Source: Candidatus Wallbacteria bacterium
GTDB lineage: Bacteria > Muiribacteriota > JAQTZZ01
Assembly (NCBI GenBank): GCA_028687545.1
Contig: JAQTZZ010000012.1
Location: forward strand, 1 to 64,000
Direction of reading: 5' to 3'
DNA: 64,000 nt
Of this stretch, positions 35,301-43,066 are shown in pieces. The notes beneath the pieces were generated by a model. That model was not told the origin of the DNA and made no database searches. It saw only the letters and a program-made list of their open reading frames with translations. Position numbers and translations under genes: made by a program. Numbering within the stretch: the stretch's first letter is position 1; the number at the start of each line of letters is the position of its first letter.

Positions 35301-37676
35301 CGAGGGGGAAGAGAAGATCAGCACTGCAGCCTGCCATTTGAGAAAATGATCCCTGTTCAACTCTTTCTTGTGTATTACTGAAAACAGGATGCTGAAGAGG
35401 TAAATCCCCAGAAAGCCGCCCTGGGAAAAAGTAAACCCGGCCAGGCTCACGCAGGCCAGCAGTTCCCATGAGCAGCCCCCGCGCAGGAATCTCAAAAAAA
35501 GAAAAAGGTAGAACGCGGTCAGAAAGACAGTTACTGAAGCCTCGGGAAATTGGAGATTAAGGCAGAATAAAAATGGGGAAAGCGAGGCAAAGAGTGCTGA
35601 ATAGAGTCCTGTTTTCACTCCAAACAGCTCTTTCCCCAGCAGGTAGATACAATAGATTCCCAGCAGTCCTACTGTCTTCGCGGAAGTCGCGGATATGCCC
35701 AGTGAATGCTCGCTGAAGAGCAAAACAGTAAATGCGAAAACCAGGGTAAAGAAAAGAGGAGGGTTCAGGTGCTCAGACTCCATTTTCTGGCGAAATTCAG
35801 ATGCAATGCCGGAAAACCATCCCAGAAGCAATTCCCGGTAATTTCTCAGGTCAGACTGCAGGAGCCCCAGAATCGAGGAAAAAAGCAGAAAGCACCAGGC
35901 CAGATCCAGGAGCAGTATCCAGGGTGTTCTGAAATAAAAAGGTATATTCAGATTTCTGACCTCTTCTCCACGTTTCAGAAACAACAATGGCGGGAGGCAG
36001 AGTGAAGGATTGAAAAGCTGGGAATGGACATTTTCCGACCAGGTGTGCAACCGTCTCCAGGCGTCCAGATGATAGCATTTTCCGGTAGACAAGGTCAGAG
36101 AGGCTGTGCCGTTATCGTCGGCAATCGTCTGGATTGCCTCAGGTTCGTCTTCAGAGTAAAGATTGTACCCCATGGGCAGCCTGTTTTTCAGTTTCAATGA
36201 ATATATCTCCCCTGTAGAGCAAGGTTGGGAGTTGCCATACACAGTAATCGCCTGATAAGGACTCTGGGGAGAAAAAAATACGGCCTGAGGATTCAATGAA
36301 TATTTCTTTCTGAGATAGTCTCTGGCAATCAGGTCCTGTGGCTGGCTTTCTCCTAGGCGCTGCCCGATTTCCCTGAAGACCAGGAATACATTCCCAGTTC
36401 CGGTCTGAGCATCGATCAAAGTTTCAATGCTGCCTGCAGACAGGCCTTTATACGAAGGCCAGGCCAGGGACCGGGAGCCGGCAATGTATGAGCCGGCCAC
36501 TTCGCTCAGCGCGAAAGGGGAGGTGAAAACAGTTCCGCCCAAGCCTTTCAGATAATCCCTGATCTGAAACAGGCTCCTGTCCAGGTTGTCCTGATAGCCG
36601 AGAATGCTCTGGAAAAATATCAGGAGCAGCGCTCCGAGAGCCGGGATCCTGACCATCCCCGGCAGCAGTGTGAAAAACCTGGCCATGAAGATCAGGAGAG
36701 CCGGCAGTGCTATGATCCCATGCCTCATCCTGTAAACAGCCACTCCTGAAAAATGGAAAAAAAGTTCGGAAGTGAAAAAAAGGAGGAGCAGAGGAATCAA
36801 TAAATAACCCAGCAGGAACAGCTCCCCTGAATTCTGCCCGCGATATACCCTGAGCAGCATCGTAGTCAGCACAATCAGCAGAAACAGGGTAATCGCCCAC
36901 CAGGAATAATAATAAAAATATCCTTCCAGGAAATGCCTGATGATCTCGATGAATTCGAAGAAATGAGTCGGAGGAAGCCAGCCTGCGCAGGATTTCAGCA
37001 AAGTCCCGTACCTGGAGTTGAGCGGGGAGACGCTTCCGAAAATCAGGACAGGGCTGAGCCCGGCAAAGACAGATAACATCCAGACGAAAAGGCTGCGAAG
37101 TCCTGCCTTCTGGTTCAGGGTGGCCAAAAAATGCAGGGCTGCGAAAGCGAACACAAAGATAAAGTAATAGTCGCTGTAAAATCCGGCAAGCGAGGAAACA
37201 ACCAGTACCGCCAGAGACTTTCTGCCCGGATTTTCCCGGAAACGCAGATAATACAGGATGAACTGCGCGCTCGCCCAGTAAAGCATCGAATACATCCGGG
37301 CTTCCTGTGAATGATAGAAATGGAAAGGATTGAAGGCGCAGAGCAGCGCAGCGAACAGACCTGCGTTCAGTCCGAACATGAAAGAGCCGAGCCTGAAAGT
37401 ATAATAAATTCCGGCTACTCCGAAGAAGACAGAAACAAGTCTCAGGCAGGTTTCCAGTGAAAACGGCAGCTTAAGGAAAGGTCTTTCCAGTAAATAATAT
37501 GTGGGAGGGTGTGTATCTTCCTGCAGCACCCGGGAAACAAGGCTCAGAGCTGAACATTCCCGGTTGATCTTTAAACCATAGTGTTCGTCCCAGTCCAGAC
37601 AGAAATCGGACAGGCGATAAAGGCGCAGCGCTAGTCCCAGGACCAGAATCAGCAGGATCAGATGCTTTTTTTTCAT
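32388..37676 (-). CDS. 1762-aa tandem triplication of a GT39/ArnT-like membrane glycosyltransferase, two units degenerate
   Basis: Three units of about 550-630 aa follow each other (about 1-630, 640-1185, 1235-1762). Each has a polytopic part, a soluble part and a closing hydrophobic hairpin. Corresponding landmarks are YQDNLDRSLFQIRDYLK, LLKCDHSLSQLKQYLDK and LANKDRSYFQLKQCLK. Unit 1 keeps the catalytic signs (LDWDEHYG with D30/E31; EDTHPPTYYLLERP; FYHSQEARMYS). Unit 2 has LFSEHSLG and LQFPEASV at the same places, and unit 3 has LVDINGA and LYAQQDLI, so both have lost the pair and the HPP motif. The 611-aa gene at 24.2 kb is a single-unit relative. Transfer of a polyprenyl-linked sugar by unit 1 is inferred. 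The ATG at 37676 or GTG at 37685 is possible; neither has a good ribosome site. Confidence 0.8.
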   Translation of the reverse strand: MKKKHLILLILVLGLALRLYRLSDFCLDWDEHYGLKINRECSALSLVSRVLQEDTHPPTYYLLERPFLKLPFSLETCLRLVSVFFGVAGIYYTFRLGSFMFGLNAGLFAALLCAFNPFHFYHSQEARMYSMLYWASAQFILYYLRFRENPGRKSLAVLVVSSLAGFYSDYYFIFVFAFAALHFLATLNQKAGLRSLFVWMLSVFAGLSPVLIFGSVSPLNSRYGTLLKSCAGWLPPTHFFEFIEIIRHFLEGYFYYYSWWAITLFLLIVLTTMLLRVYRGQNSGELFLLGYLLIPLLLLFFTSELFFHFSGVAVYRMRHGIIALPALLIFMARFFTLLPGMVRIPALGALLLIFFQSILGYQDNLDRSLFQIRDYLKGLGGTVFTSPFALSEVAGSYIAGSRSLAWPSYKGLSAGSIETLIDAQTGTGNVFLVFREIGQRLGESQPQDLIARDYLRKKYSLNPQAVFFSPQSPYQAITVYGNSQPCSTGEIYSLKLKNRLPMGYNLYSEDEPEAIQTIADDNGTASLTLSTGKCYHLDAWRRLHTWSENVHSQLFNPSLCLPPLLFLKRGEEVRNLNIPFYFRTPWILLLDLAWCFLLFSSILGLLQSDLRNYRELLLGWFSGIASEFRQKMESEHLNPPLFFTLVFAFTVLLFSEHSLGISATSAKTVGLLGIYCIYLLGKELFGVKTGLYSALFASLSPFLFCLNLQFPEASVTVFLTAFYLFLFLRFLRGGCSWELLACVSLAGFTFSQGGFLGIYLFSILFSVIHKKELNRDHFLKWQAAVLIFSSPSIIYFLSGLQKFRPKSFDLLCTQYWNQIPALHDFIYSFTNGFLFSVQFRYAAMLVGITLISGVFTAGRCGELRKFLSICSAILLSLTLLFMFHPFANGPAVNPEATEFGFLAPLILILFGYIAGKLPNPFAALFSLAIMLIFLQGDLDTLLKCDHSLSQLKQYLDKDLREGTNLLYSPSERSSQVAQRLMCRLIPLLEKKEMSMDLARERLNQKLIPGHENVLFIENSPEQVSSIGEREAEITRCLIRENNLVPAFAFNTPGSAPFSLVAFRQRTSTVSETESQLQLKFDCSTILEYYSEENWRNPQVQLWNYNFKVPLSTGTVNHFRMSRALDYCPFFYASWELPPVVSTGGGNLEFDLRLPLIFRKWWILMINAAWFVLLLIALGNCLPCRKLKIYLKPPVQLIYFYAAERAFTLISRLKIQAAELRSCLSAPGAVAAVCRHPLTIFTLYAAAILLVDINGACPEYPEISLSKALGLDYGSLRICSILASIAGGFLTYRLVKSVSGAGTARLSLMLLPLIPLYFLYAQQDLIRIINFDLSLIFWSAVLPLTLGKALLTAAAALLGLFEPDLLWMALISGGILYLLFIGKWERKPGLFQTAWISLFILYRLLILIESGIQVSWHSELVGQFQKLLGGFYFCGDETSVQIMWLLTLLLGYRMVPKAGRTMLYYLFITLFTADTLLAVPPFLALLCHPVSGVNAMARRIWLFSLVLIFLQQDINTLANKDRSYFQLKQCLKVDCEKPDKFLISPDRDLAAGREILTHKALALSQCRETWENGLQDRYHLIVRNLSHSGDKYFEQDNQKVSRFTEKYNLQPVRAFLSPNSAPGSLILYDKSSGREDGTAALELTFPDKLSLEIYKENEPSQRKILPFGRKYELSLTCGEIYNLELCRDFRHWPFDFSICSLPPLLILSPGNYQIEISPPFYFNLFYIMLLNLCWISALCCPAFLLVSQLAWKLQEKRAEGQAL

Positions 37677-37689
37677 TATAAACACGGAA

Positions 37690-38406
37690 TCACCGTCCGC
37701 ACACGGAATTCAGAAGTCCCGGAATTTCTCTGCAGGCGCGGTTGTAGTCCTCCTGAACCCCGATGTCGATGAAATAGCCTTGAGAAACAAATCCGCCGAT
37801 TTTCAGTTGATCCGGATTTTTCTGCAGCAGCTCCGTTTCCAGCGAAAATTTCTCAGGCAGCTTTAATCCCTTTAATGATTTCCTGGACATCACATAAACA
37901 CCGGCATTGATCAACCCAGACTGCCGGGATTTTTTTTCAGAAAAAGTTTCCACCATTTTACCCTTGGTCAGGGTAATGCAGCCGTATCTCTCAAAATTCT
38001 GCAGCTCACGCAGGGCAATGGTGATATCACAGCCGTTCTCGACATGCCATTGCAGAAGTTTCCGGGGGTCAAGCTCCAGAAAAGTGTCGCCATTAAAAAC
38101 AGGAAAACAATCGCCCTGCATCAGGGGGAGAGCATGCAGGACAGCACCACCGGTACCCAGTGGTGTTTCCTCCTGAGAGTATTCGATGGTTGTCCCGTCA
38201 AGCCTGGATCCGAAAAAGTCACTGATCCGGTCCGCCATGAATCCAGTGGAGATCACCAGTCTCTGGAAGCCACTGACAGAAAGATATTTAAGCAGATACC
38301 AGAGAAATGGTTTCCCCTCAATGGGAAACATAGGTTTCGGAAGCCCCATTGCAGAGCTCTGCAGCCTGGTTCCCATCCCTCCTGCCAAGATCAGACCTTC
38401 CATCAT
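37690..38406 (-). CDS. Sugar-phosphate nucleotidyltransferase (HddC-like)
   Basis: A 238-aa enzyme with the nucleotidyltransferase signature LILAGGMGTRLQ, then LPKPMFPIEGKPFL, TPLGTGGAVLHA, FNGDTFLELD (metal site) and YFIDIGVQEDYNRA. It is closest in form to D-glycero-D-manno-heptose-1-phosphate guanylyltransferases. The neighbouring HddA-like kinase supports this, but a different sugar is possible because hddB and gmhA are missing. Two ATGs are adjacent (38406, 38403) with little ribosome site; it follows hddA by four bases. Confidence 0.85.
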   Translation of the reverse strand: MMEGLILAGGMGTRLQSSAMGLPKPMFPIEGKPFLWYLLKYLSVSGFQRLVISTGFMADRISDFFGSRLDGTTIEYSQEETPLGTGGAVLHALPLMQGDCFPVFNGDTFLELDPRKLLQWHVENGCDITIALRELQNFERYGCITLTKGKMVETFSEKKSRQSGLINAGVYVMSRKSLKGLKLPEKFSLETELLQKNPDQLKIGGFVSQGYFIDIGVQEDYNRACREIPGLLNSVCGR

Positions 38407-38410
38407 CGGG

Positions 38411-39430
38411 TCAGCTCGCCCAGGTTTCCAGGCCCTTGTCGACGAATTGGAATCTTCTGAACTCCCCTCCGAATTCCTTCAATCTTTCTATTACCGGATG
38501 CCGCTTGTTCGCTGGACAATAAAATATCATGAAACCGCCCCCTCCTGCCCCGGTAAGCTTTCCACCGGTAGCTCCTGCCTTGATCGCTGCATCGTAAATC
38601 TCATCGATCATGGGATTCGAGATCCCTTCAGCCAGATCTTTCTTATATTTCCAGCCGAAGTTCAGCAGTTCTCCGATCTCATCCAGCTTTCCTTTCAGGA
38701 TGGCTTCTTTCATCAGCACTGCCTGCTCCTTGAGCTTGTGCATGGCCTGGACCGCCTTCTCTTCATTTGCAGTCACACTTCTGACCTGGGCTTCGATGAT
38801 CCTGGAGGACAGCCTGCTCGTCCCGGTGTAATACAGCACAAGGTTATGCTGGAGTTCATTCAGATAGTCGTCCTTGACTCTCAATGGATTCACCAGTACC
38901 CTGTCATTACCGGAAAATTCAATGAAATTGAATCCGCCAAACGCGGCGGAATAATGGTCCTGCTTCCCGCCGGCCATCAGCATGTCGAGGCGCTCTATCT
39001 CGTATGCAAGATGGGCAATCTCATATTTTCCGAGCGGCAGTTTATGCCATTCTGCGAACGCGCCGACAATCGCCACCACCAGGGTGGATGAAGACCCCAG
39101 CCCTGAACCGGGGGGAGAATCGACGCAGGTCGAAAGTTCAAACGACTGCTTTCCAAGGGAATATCTTTCCACCAGCCTGTTATAAACAGCTTTGATCAAA
39201 TCCAGCTTTCCATTCAATTCCAGTTTTTCCAAGGCAGGGAATCTGCTTTTTTCTCCCCTGTCTACTGCATTCAGGGAAATCGTCCCGACCGCCGGTTCGA
39301 TTGAGGCATAGGCATACAGACTGATCGTGGTATTGAGGACAGTTCCCCCGAAAATGTCGGAATAGGGATGCACATCAGTACCGCCACCGGCGAGACCGAG
39401 ACGAAGCGGAGCCTTGCTTCTGAAAATCAC
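38411..39430 (-). CDS. GHMP-family sugar kinase (HddA-like D-glycero-D-manno-heptose-7-phosphate kinase)
   Basis: A 339-aa GHMP kinase. It starts APLRLGLAGGGTDV, typical of HddA and related fucose/heptose kinases. The ATP loop is PPGSGLGSSST, motif 2 contains AGGKQDHYSAAFGG and the C-terminal motif is GATGGKLTGAGGGGFMIF. It would phosphorylate a sugar phosphate at C1 for the nucleotidyltransferase encoded next. The GTG start has AGGGGG upstream. Confidence 0.85.
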   Translation of the reverse strand: MIFRSKAPLRLGLAGGGTDVHPYSDIFGGTVLNTTISLYAYASIEPAVGTISLNAVDRGEKSRFPALEKLELNGKLDLIKAVYNRLVERYSLGKQSFELSTCVDSPPGSGLGSSSTLVVAIVGAFAEWHKLPLGKYEIAHLAYEIERLDMLMAGGKQDHYSAAFGGFNFIEFSGNDRVLVNPLRVKDDYLNELQHNLVLYYTGTSRLSSRIIEAQVRSVTANEEKAVQAMHKLKEQAVLMKEAILKGKLDEIGELLNFGWKYKKDLAEGISNPMIDEIYDAAIKAGATGGKLTGAGGGGFMIFYCPANKRHPVIERLKEFGGEFRRFQFVDKGLETWAS

Positions 39431-39438
39431 TTCACCCC

Positions 39439-40149
39439 CTAAAGTCTTCCAAATGCCTTGAGCAGTATTGTTGCCTTTAAGCAGCGGAACAGTTTGAAAA
39501 AGTCAAGTTTGGATTTCCCTCCACCTCTGTCGTGGAAATCATACGGCAATTCCATGATCCTGTATTTACTGCGCAGGAAATGATAAAGCAGTTCTTCAGT
39601 GATCTCCGGACCAAGGGAATTAAGATTCGGAAGAATACCGGCGATCACCTCTCTCCGCAAGGCAGCGAACCCGCTGGTGGGATCTTTGATGTCCGTGGAA
39701 AAGAGCACTCTGACCCAGCCGCTGGAAGCAAAGCTTAACAGCTTTCTCAACAGGCCGCTCCGCAGGTCTCTGCCGTTTCCACTGAAACGGGAAGCGAGCA
39801 CCACATGATATTTATCCAGATAAGAAAGCATCCTGACAATTGTCTCAGGAGGATGGGAAAGATCGCCGTCCATGTAGGCAAGGTAAGGAAAATCCCAGTG
39901 GTCCAGGGCGTATCTGTAGCCTTCGATTGCAGCTGTCCCCCTCCCCCGCCTCTGCTTTCTGACGAGCAGGTGAAGATTGGAGAATCGATCCTGCATTGCA
40001 ATCACCCGGTCGCCTGTACCGTCTGGAGAATCATCGTCCACCACCAGCAGAATTTCATCAGGCAGCGCATTGAAGTATTCAGTCACCAGCTGCCCGATGT
40101 TTTCCGCTTCATTAAATGTGAAAACCAGTGTCACCAGCTTTCCGCTCAC
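39439..40149 (-). CDS. Polyprenyl-phosphate sugar synthase, GT2 (DPM1-like)
   Basis: A 236-aa soluble GT2 enzyme close to dolichol/polyprenol-phosphate mannose synthases. Motifs are TFNEAENIGQLV, VVDDDSPDGTGD, RRGRGTAAIEGY, AYMDGDLSHPPE, ASRFSGNG, DPTSGFAALRRE and GPEITEELL, then YDFHDRGGGKSKL at the end. It lacks C-terminal membrane helices, as in DPM1. It probably transfers a sugar from a nucleotide donor to a polyprenyl phosphate used by the GT39-like protein downstream. The GTG start has AGGGAG five bases upstream. It is the first gene of the sugar operon. Confidence 0.9.
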   Translation of the reverse strand: MSGKLVTLVFTFNEAENIGQLVTEYFNALPDEILLVVDDDSPDGTGDRVIAMQDRFSNLHLLVRKQRRGRGTAAIEGYRYALDHWDFPYLAYMDGDLSHPPETIVRMLSYLDKYHVVLASRFSGNGRDLRSGLLRKLLSFASSGWVRVLFSTDIKDPTSGFAALRREVIAGILPNLNSLGPEITEELLYHFLRSKYRIMELPYDFHDRGGGKSKLDFFKLFRCLKATILLKAFGRL

Positions 40150-40257
40150 ATCACTCCCTAACTATCTCAATAAAATGAGGTTCTGAGCCTTAAAAAAGGA
40201 TAGCATTTTCTGGTAGCGTCCGCCAGCTGTTCCAAAAAAAATATCCACAAGTTTTGA

Positions 40258-42327
40258 TTATTTCTTCTGATTCAACTGCCCATGAATCGAACAGATCAGG
40301 TTTAGACTCCCATTCGCATTTTTTTCCAGAATGTATTCTCCGCCTGCAGGACATTTCTCGAAAAGTCTGCAGAGCTCAAAATTCCTGAGATCCTGAAAAT
40401 TTCGAGGTTCTCCCCTGGTCTGGATGTAAATGGGAATCGTGTTCATAAAATTAGTCAGATTCAATCTGCATTCTTTTAACTTCATCTCTTCAGAAACATC
40501 CGGATCTGGTTTTTCTGAATTTATCGAGGTCTCGGAAGTGGGCAGCGCTTGACTTGGACTTTTCTGCGTCCCGTCTTCGTTGAATTTCTCTGCTTCGATC
40601 AATCTGCCTTTCTCGTATCTGGAAATTATGGCGCAGGCTCTGCCTGGATAAAATTCCTTCTGTTCACCGTTAAGCAAACCGAGAGTATAATTGCGCACAG
40701 TGACAGAGCCGGTTTCTGAAGTAGAAATGTATATTCCGTCAGGTTTTGAATTAAAAAGCGCCACAGCATTGATCACTGAAAATGTCCGGCTCAATCCTCC
40801 AGTATCGAGATCTTTGAGAGATTCAAACTGGCCGTAAACACTGACCAGATTCCCGAACGAGATGTTCTTGTCAGCGAAAACTTCTTCACTGATCCTTACC
40901 AGGGCTCCTATTCCTGTCGCCTCGACTGTTCCGCCATTCGTATCATAGAACGACTGGAACAGGGTAGAAGTGGCAGCAGGACTCTGGGTGGGTTCGATCA
41001 GATACAATTCTTCAGTGCCTGGCAGTTTACGGCTGAGTCGCACGCAGTTCAGATAAACCGGCCTGCCCGAGAGCTTTCTGGCATCGATCGGAGGCCAAAA
41101 AGTAATTTTTTCACTTGTTACAGAGGCATGGTTTGAGCTGTCAATTTCAATTCCTTTGAGATTCGGCTCCAGTTCACTGAAGCGTGAAATTCCGGTGAAA
41201 GCTATTGGTTCCGGTATTTCTTCTGCAGCCTGGATTTCAATGGAGTTGGCCATCACAATGTTTTCTATAGAATCACCTGACAGGGTATCATTTTCCTTCT
41301 TAGTCAGAGATTGATTACCAGAATCAATTTTGACTGATTCCTTTTCCTTATTGTTTTGTGCCCGATTCACCCCAATCCAAATATTCCTGAACCCATAGCA
41401 GGCATAAATTAATAAAACCGCCAGCAATAGAACAGGCAGTTTCAAGGAAACGCCTTCCTCAGGTCTTCTCCTTGTCAACACATTGTCTGTACCCGAAAGG
41501 TTCACAGTTTCTCTTTTATCCAGCCTTTTCTTTCTGAAAACAGGGAATAATTTCCAGAATCCGGACGAAAAAGTGCTTTTCCCATGTTCTTTTTTCCGGA
41601 TCTGGGTTTTCTCCTGACTGAGCATCTCTTTCTGCCTGCTGACTGCGAATTGGAACAATTTTCTGGCTTCCAGGTCGTCCAGTCCTTTCAAGGCTTCGAT
41701 TCCGCATACCAGGAGGTAAGAATCATCGCCGACTACCATCTGTTCAAACGATTCAAGAGCTCTTTTCCGATTCCCCCTGAGCATTGATTCGGCAGTCTTA
41801 GCCTTGACCTTACTGTCCGGGTCTTGCAGAAACGGAGCAATATATTCCATTATCACCGGATTATTTATTAATCCGAATGCCTCAATCGCACTAGCTCTCA
41901 CTTGAGGATTCTGATGTTTCAGCTGTTCAGCGAGCAACGGGATCCCTTCTTCCCCGCCAATTTGTCCAAGCAGGATCAGCAGGCTGGAAAGCACGGCCGG
42001 ATCTTCTTCAACAGGGATCAATGACTTCAACAGATCTTTCGGCAGTTTAACACGGCCTGAAATCGCAGCATCCAAAATTCCCTGCTTGGCTTTGGTATCG
42101 TTCCCTATCAGGATCGTCTCGGGATTCTGAGGATCAGGTGACTTTTCAGACTCGGACAGCAGTCTTCTTGCGTATTGCTGCAGGTCTGGGTTGGGGTCGT
42201 TCTGAGCAGACCAGGATAATATTTTCCTTTTATCCGGGAACTGCATCAGAGCGATTGTGTCGAGAGCCTTTTTCCTTGTTTCAGGTTTGGGATCCGCGAG
42301 CAGTTTTTTCAGTTCTTCCCAGGTCAT
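40258..42327 (-). CDS. HEAT-repeat membrane protein with a Cys-rich pilin-like C-terminal tail
   Basis: A 689-aa protein. HEAT repeats fill about 1-235 (LADPKPETRKKALDTIALM, HQNPQVRASAIEAFG, DPDSKVKAKTAESML), a single membrane helix lies at about 302-322 (LPVLLLAVLLIYACYG) and a beta-rich region spans about 380-590. The last 65 residues contain four Cys, including KCPAGGEYILE and LICSIHGQLN. That CPxxGxY...CxxHG pattern is familiar from the C-termini of pseudopilins in Planctomycetes-type bacteria. No pilin N-terminal helix is present. It shares the N-terminal HEAT type with the gene at 18.6 kb. The ATG is preceded by AAGG. Confidence 0.7.
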   Translation of the reverse strand: MTWEELKKLLADPKPETRKKALDTIALMQFPDKRKILSWSAQNDPNPDLQQYARRLLSESEKSPDPQNPETILIGNDTKAKQGILDAAISGRVKLPKDLLKSLIPVEEDPAVLSSLLILLGQIGGEEGIPLLAEQLKHQNPQVRASAIEAFGLINNPVIMEYIAPFLQDPDSKVKAKTAESMLRGNRKRALESFEQMVVGDDSYLLVCGIEALKGLDDLEARKLFQFAVSRQKEMLSQEKTQIRKKEHGKSTFSSGFWKLFPVFRKKRLDKRETVNLSGTDNVLTRRRPEEGVSLKLPVLLLAVLLIYACYGFRNIWIGVNRAQNNKEKESVKIDSGNQSLTKKENDTLSGDSIENIVMANSIEIQAAEEIPEPIAFTGISRFSELEPNLKGIEIDSSNHASVTSEKITFWPPIDARKLSGRPVYLNCVRLSRKLPGTEELYLIEPTQSPAATSTLFQSFYDTNGGTVEATGIGALVRISEEVFADKNISFGNLVSVYGQFESLKDLDTGGLSRTFSVINAVALFNSKPDGIYISTSETGSVTVRNYTLGLLNGEQKEFYPGRACAIISRYEKGRLIEAEKFNEDGTQKSPSQALPTSETSINSEKPDPDVSEEMKLKECRLNLTNFMNTIPIYIQTRGEPRNFQDLRNFELCRLFEKCPAGGEYILEKNANGSLNLICSIHGQLNQKK

Positions 42328-42365
42328 GAACCAGCCTTATTGTGGAATCTCTAAAACTTTCTGAA

Positions 42366-42393
42366 ATTCTATCAATTTTTGGGATTTTGTCAA
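42366..42393 (-). promoter_or_regulatory. Promoter of the HEAT/membrane protein gene
   Basis: Minus-strand TTGACA (42388-42393), 16 bases, TAGAAT (42366-42371). It would start transcription about 35 bases before the gene. Confidence 0.6.
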
Positions 42394-42418
42394 AGAAAGG
42401 TCCTTTGATCTGTAAATA

Positions 42419-42474
42419 AAAAACCGTAGCTGATGCAAAATCCTCTGAAAGGATTTTACAACACTACGGTTTTT
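42419..42474 (-). terminator. Terminator of the two-tRNA transcription unit
   Basis: An outer stem (AAAAACCGTAG/CTACGGTTTTT) encloses an inner hairpin (AAAATCC/GGATTTT), six bases beyond the tRNA-Glu 3' end. On the minus strand the outer stem ends in a T run. Confidence 0.7.
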
Positions 42475-42480
42475 AATATT

Positions 42481-42556
42481 TGGTGCCCCCAAGGAGATTC
42501 GAACTCCTGTCGCAGGCTTGAAAGGCCTGTGTCCTAGGCCCCTAGACGATGGGGGC
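42481..42556 (-). tRNA. tRNA-Glu (anticodon UUC)
   Basis: A 76-base cloverleaf including an encoded CCA. The acceptor stem is GCCCCCA/TGGGGGC, the anticodon arm CAGGC-CTTTCAA-GCCTG and the T arm AGGAG-TTCGAAT-CTCCT. Confidence 0.95.
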
Positions 42557-42557
42557 T

Positions 42558-42679
42558 CAGTCTGCTGAAAAAAGCCTGTCTGCTTCGTTGCCCTCGAACT
42601 CAGTCGGTCGCTGTACGTTTAGTACAGCTCCCTCCATCGTTCTCGCGCGCCTCGCATCCAGACTTTTTTGAGCAGACTG
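42558..42679. repeat. Inverted-repeat intergenic element (MITE-like) between two tRNA genes
   Basis: The ends CAGTCTGCTGAAAAAAG and CTTTTTTGAGCAGACTG are inverted copies with one mismatch, about 120 bases overall. The centre has a perfect hairpin GCTGTAC-GTTTA-GTACAGC. It has no coding capacity and looks like a dispersed non-autonomous or REP-like element. Confidence 0.75.
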
Positions 42680-42809
42680 GTGGAAAACGCATTGGGCATC
42701 ATCAACAATTCTGAGTCTTTTGCTTACCTTTTCGCATCCAGGTATTTGTGACAACCTGGAACCAACGATATGGCAATGCTCACCTTACTGAGCTTTGGCT
42801 TGGTTAACC

Positions 42810-42885
42810 TGGTGGGCCCACCAGGGGTCGAACCTGGGACCACCCGGTTATGAGCCGGGAGCTCTGCCAACTGAGCTATGGGCCC
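42810..42885 (-). tRNA. tRNA with CAU anticodon (elongator Met, or Ile2)
   Basis: A 76-base cloverleaf with encoded CCA: acceptor GGGCCCA/TGGGCCC, anticodon arm CCCGG-CTCATAA-CCGGG, T arm CCAGG-TTCGACC-CCTGG. CAU can be elongator Met or lysidine-modified Ile2; the sequence alone does not settle it. It is not the initiator, because the first acceptor pair is intact. Confidence 0.92.
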
Positions 42886-42898
42886 TATGGCATGAGCT

Positions 42899-42927
42899 AT
42901 TTTATTAAAGCTAGCTAGCCATGTCAA
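42899..42927 (-). promoter_or_regulatory. Strong promoter of the tRNA unit
   Basis: Minus-strand TTGACA (42922-42927), 17 bases, TAAAAT (42899-42904), placing the start about seven bases before the CAU tRNA. Confidence 0.8.
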
Positions 42928-42987
42928 GAAATTTTGCGAATAATCAGGGACTAATAGACTGTATTCAGTATCTAATACGAATTCTCC

Positions 42988-43024
42988 AACATACCAACTT
43001 ACAAACATACTAACATACCAACTT
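42988..43024. repeat. Short direct repeat AACATACCAACTT (two copies) in an AT-rich spacer
   Basis: Two exact 13-base copies 24 bases apart in the 180-base gap between the tRNA promoter and cdsA. Nothing else is recognisable in this gap. Confidence 0.6.
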
Positions 43025-43066
43025 CTTGCAGTGCATATGCGATTAAATGAAACTGATTAATGTCAG

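Noticed and set aside
42724-43008. 94-codon minus-strand frame through the CAU tRNA
   Set aside because: It runs across a clear tRNA gene and its promoter and shows no protein-like pattern.
42988-43024. Possible CRISPR-like repeat from AACATACCAACTT copies
   Set aside because: Only two 13-base copies 24 bases apart, with low complexity and no further units or cas genes.
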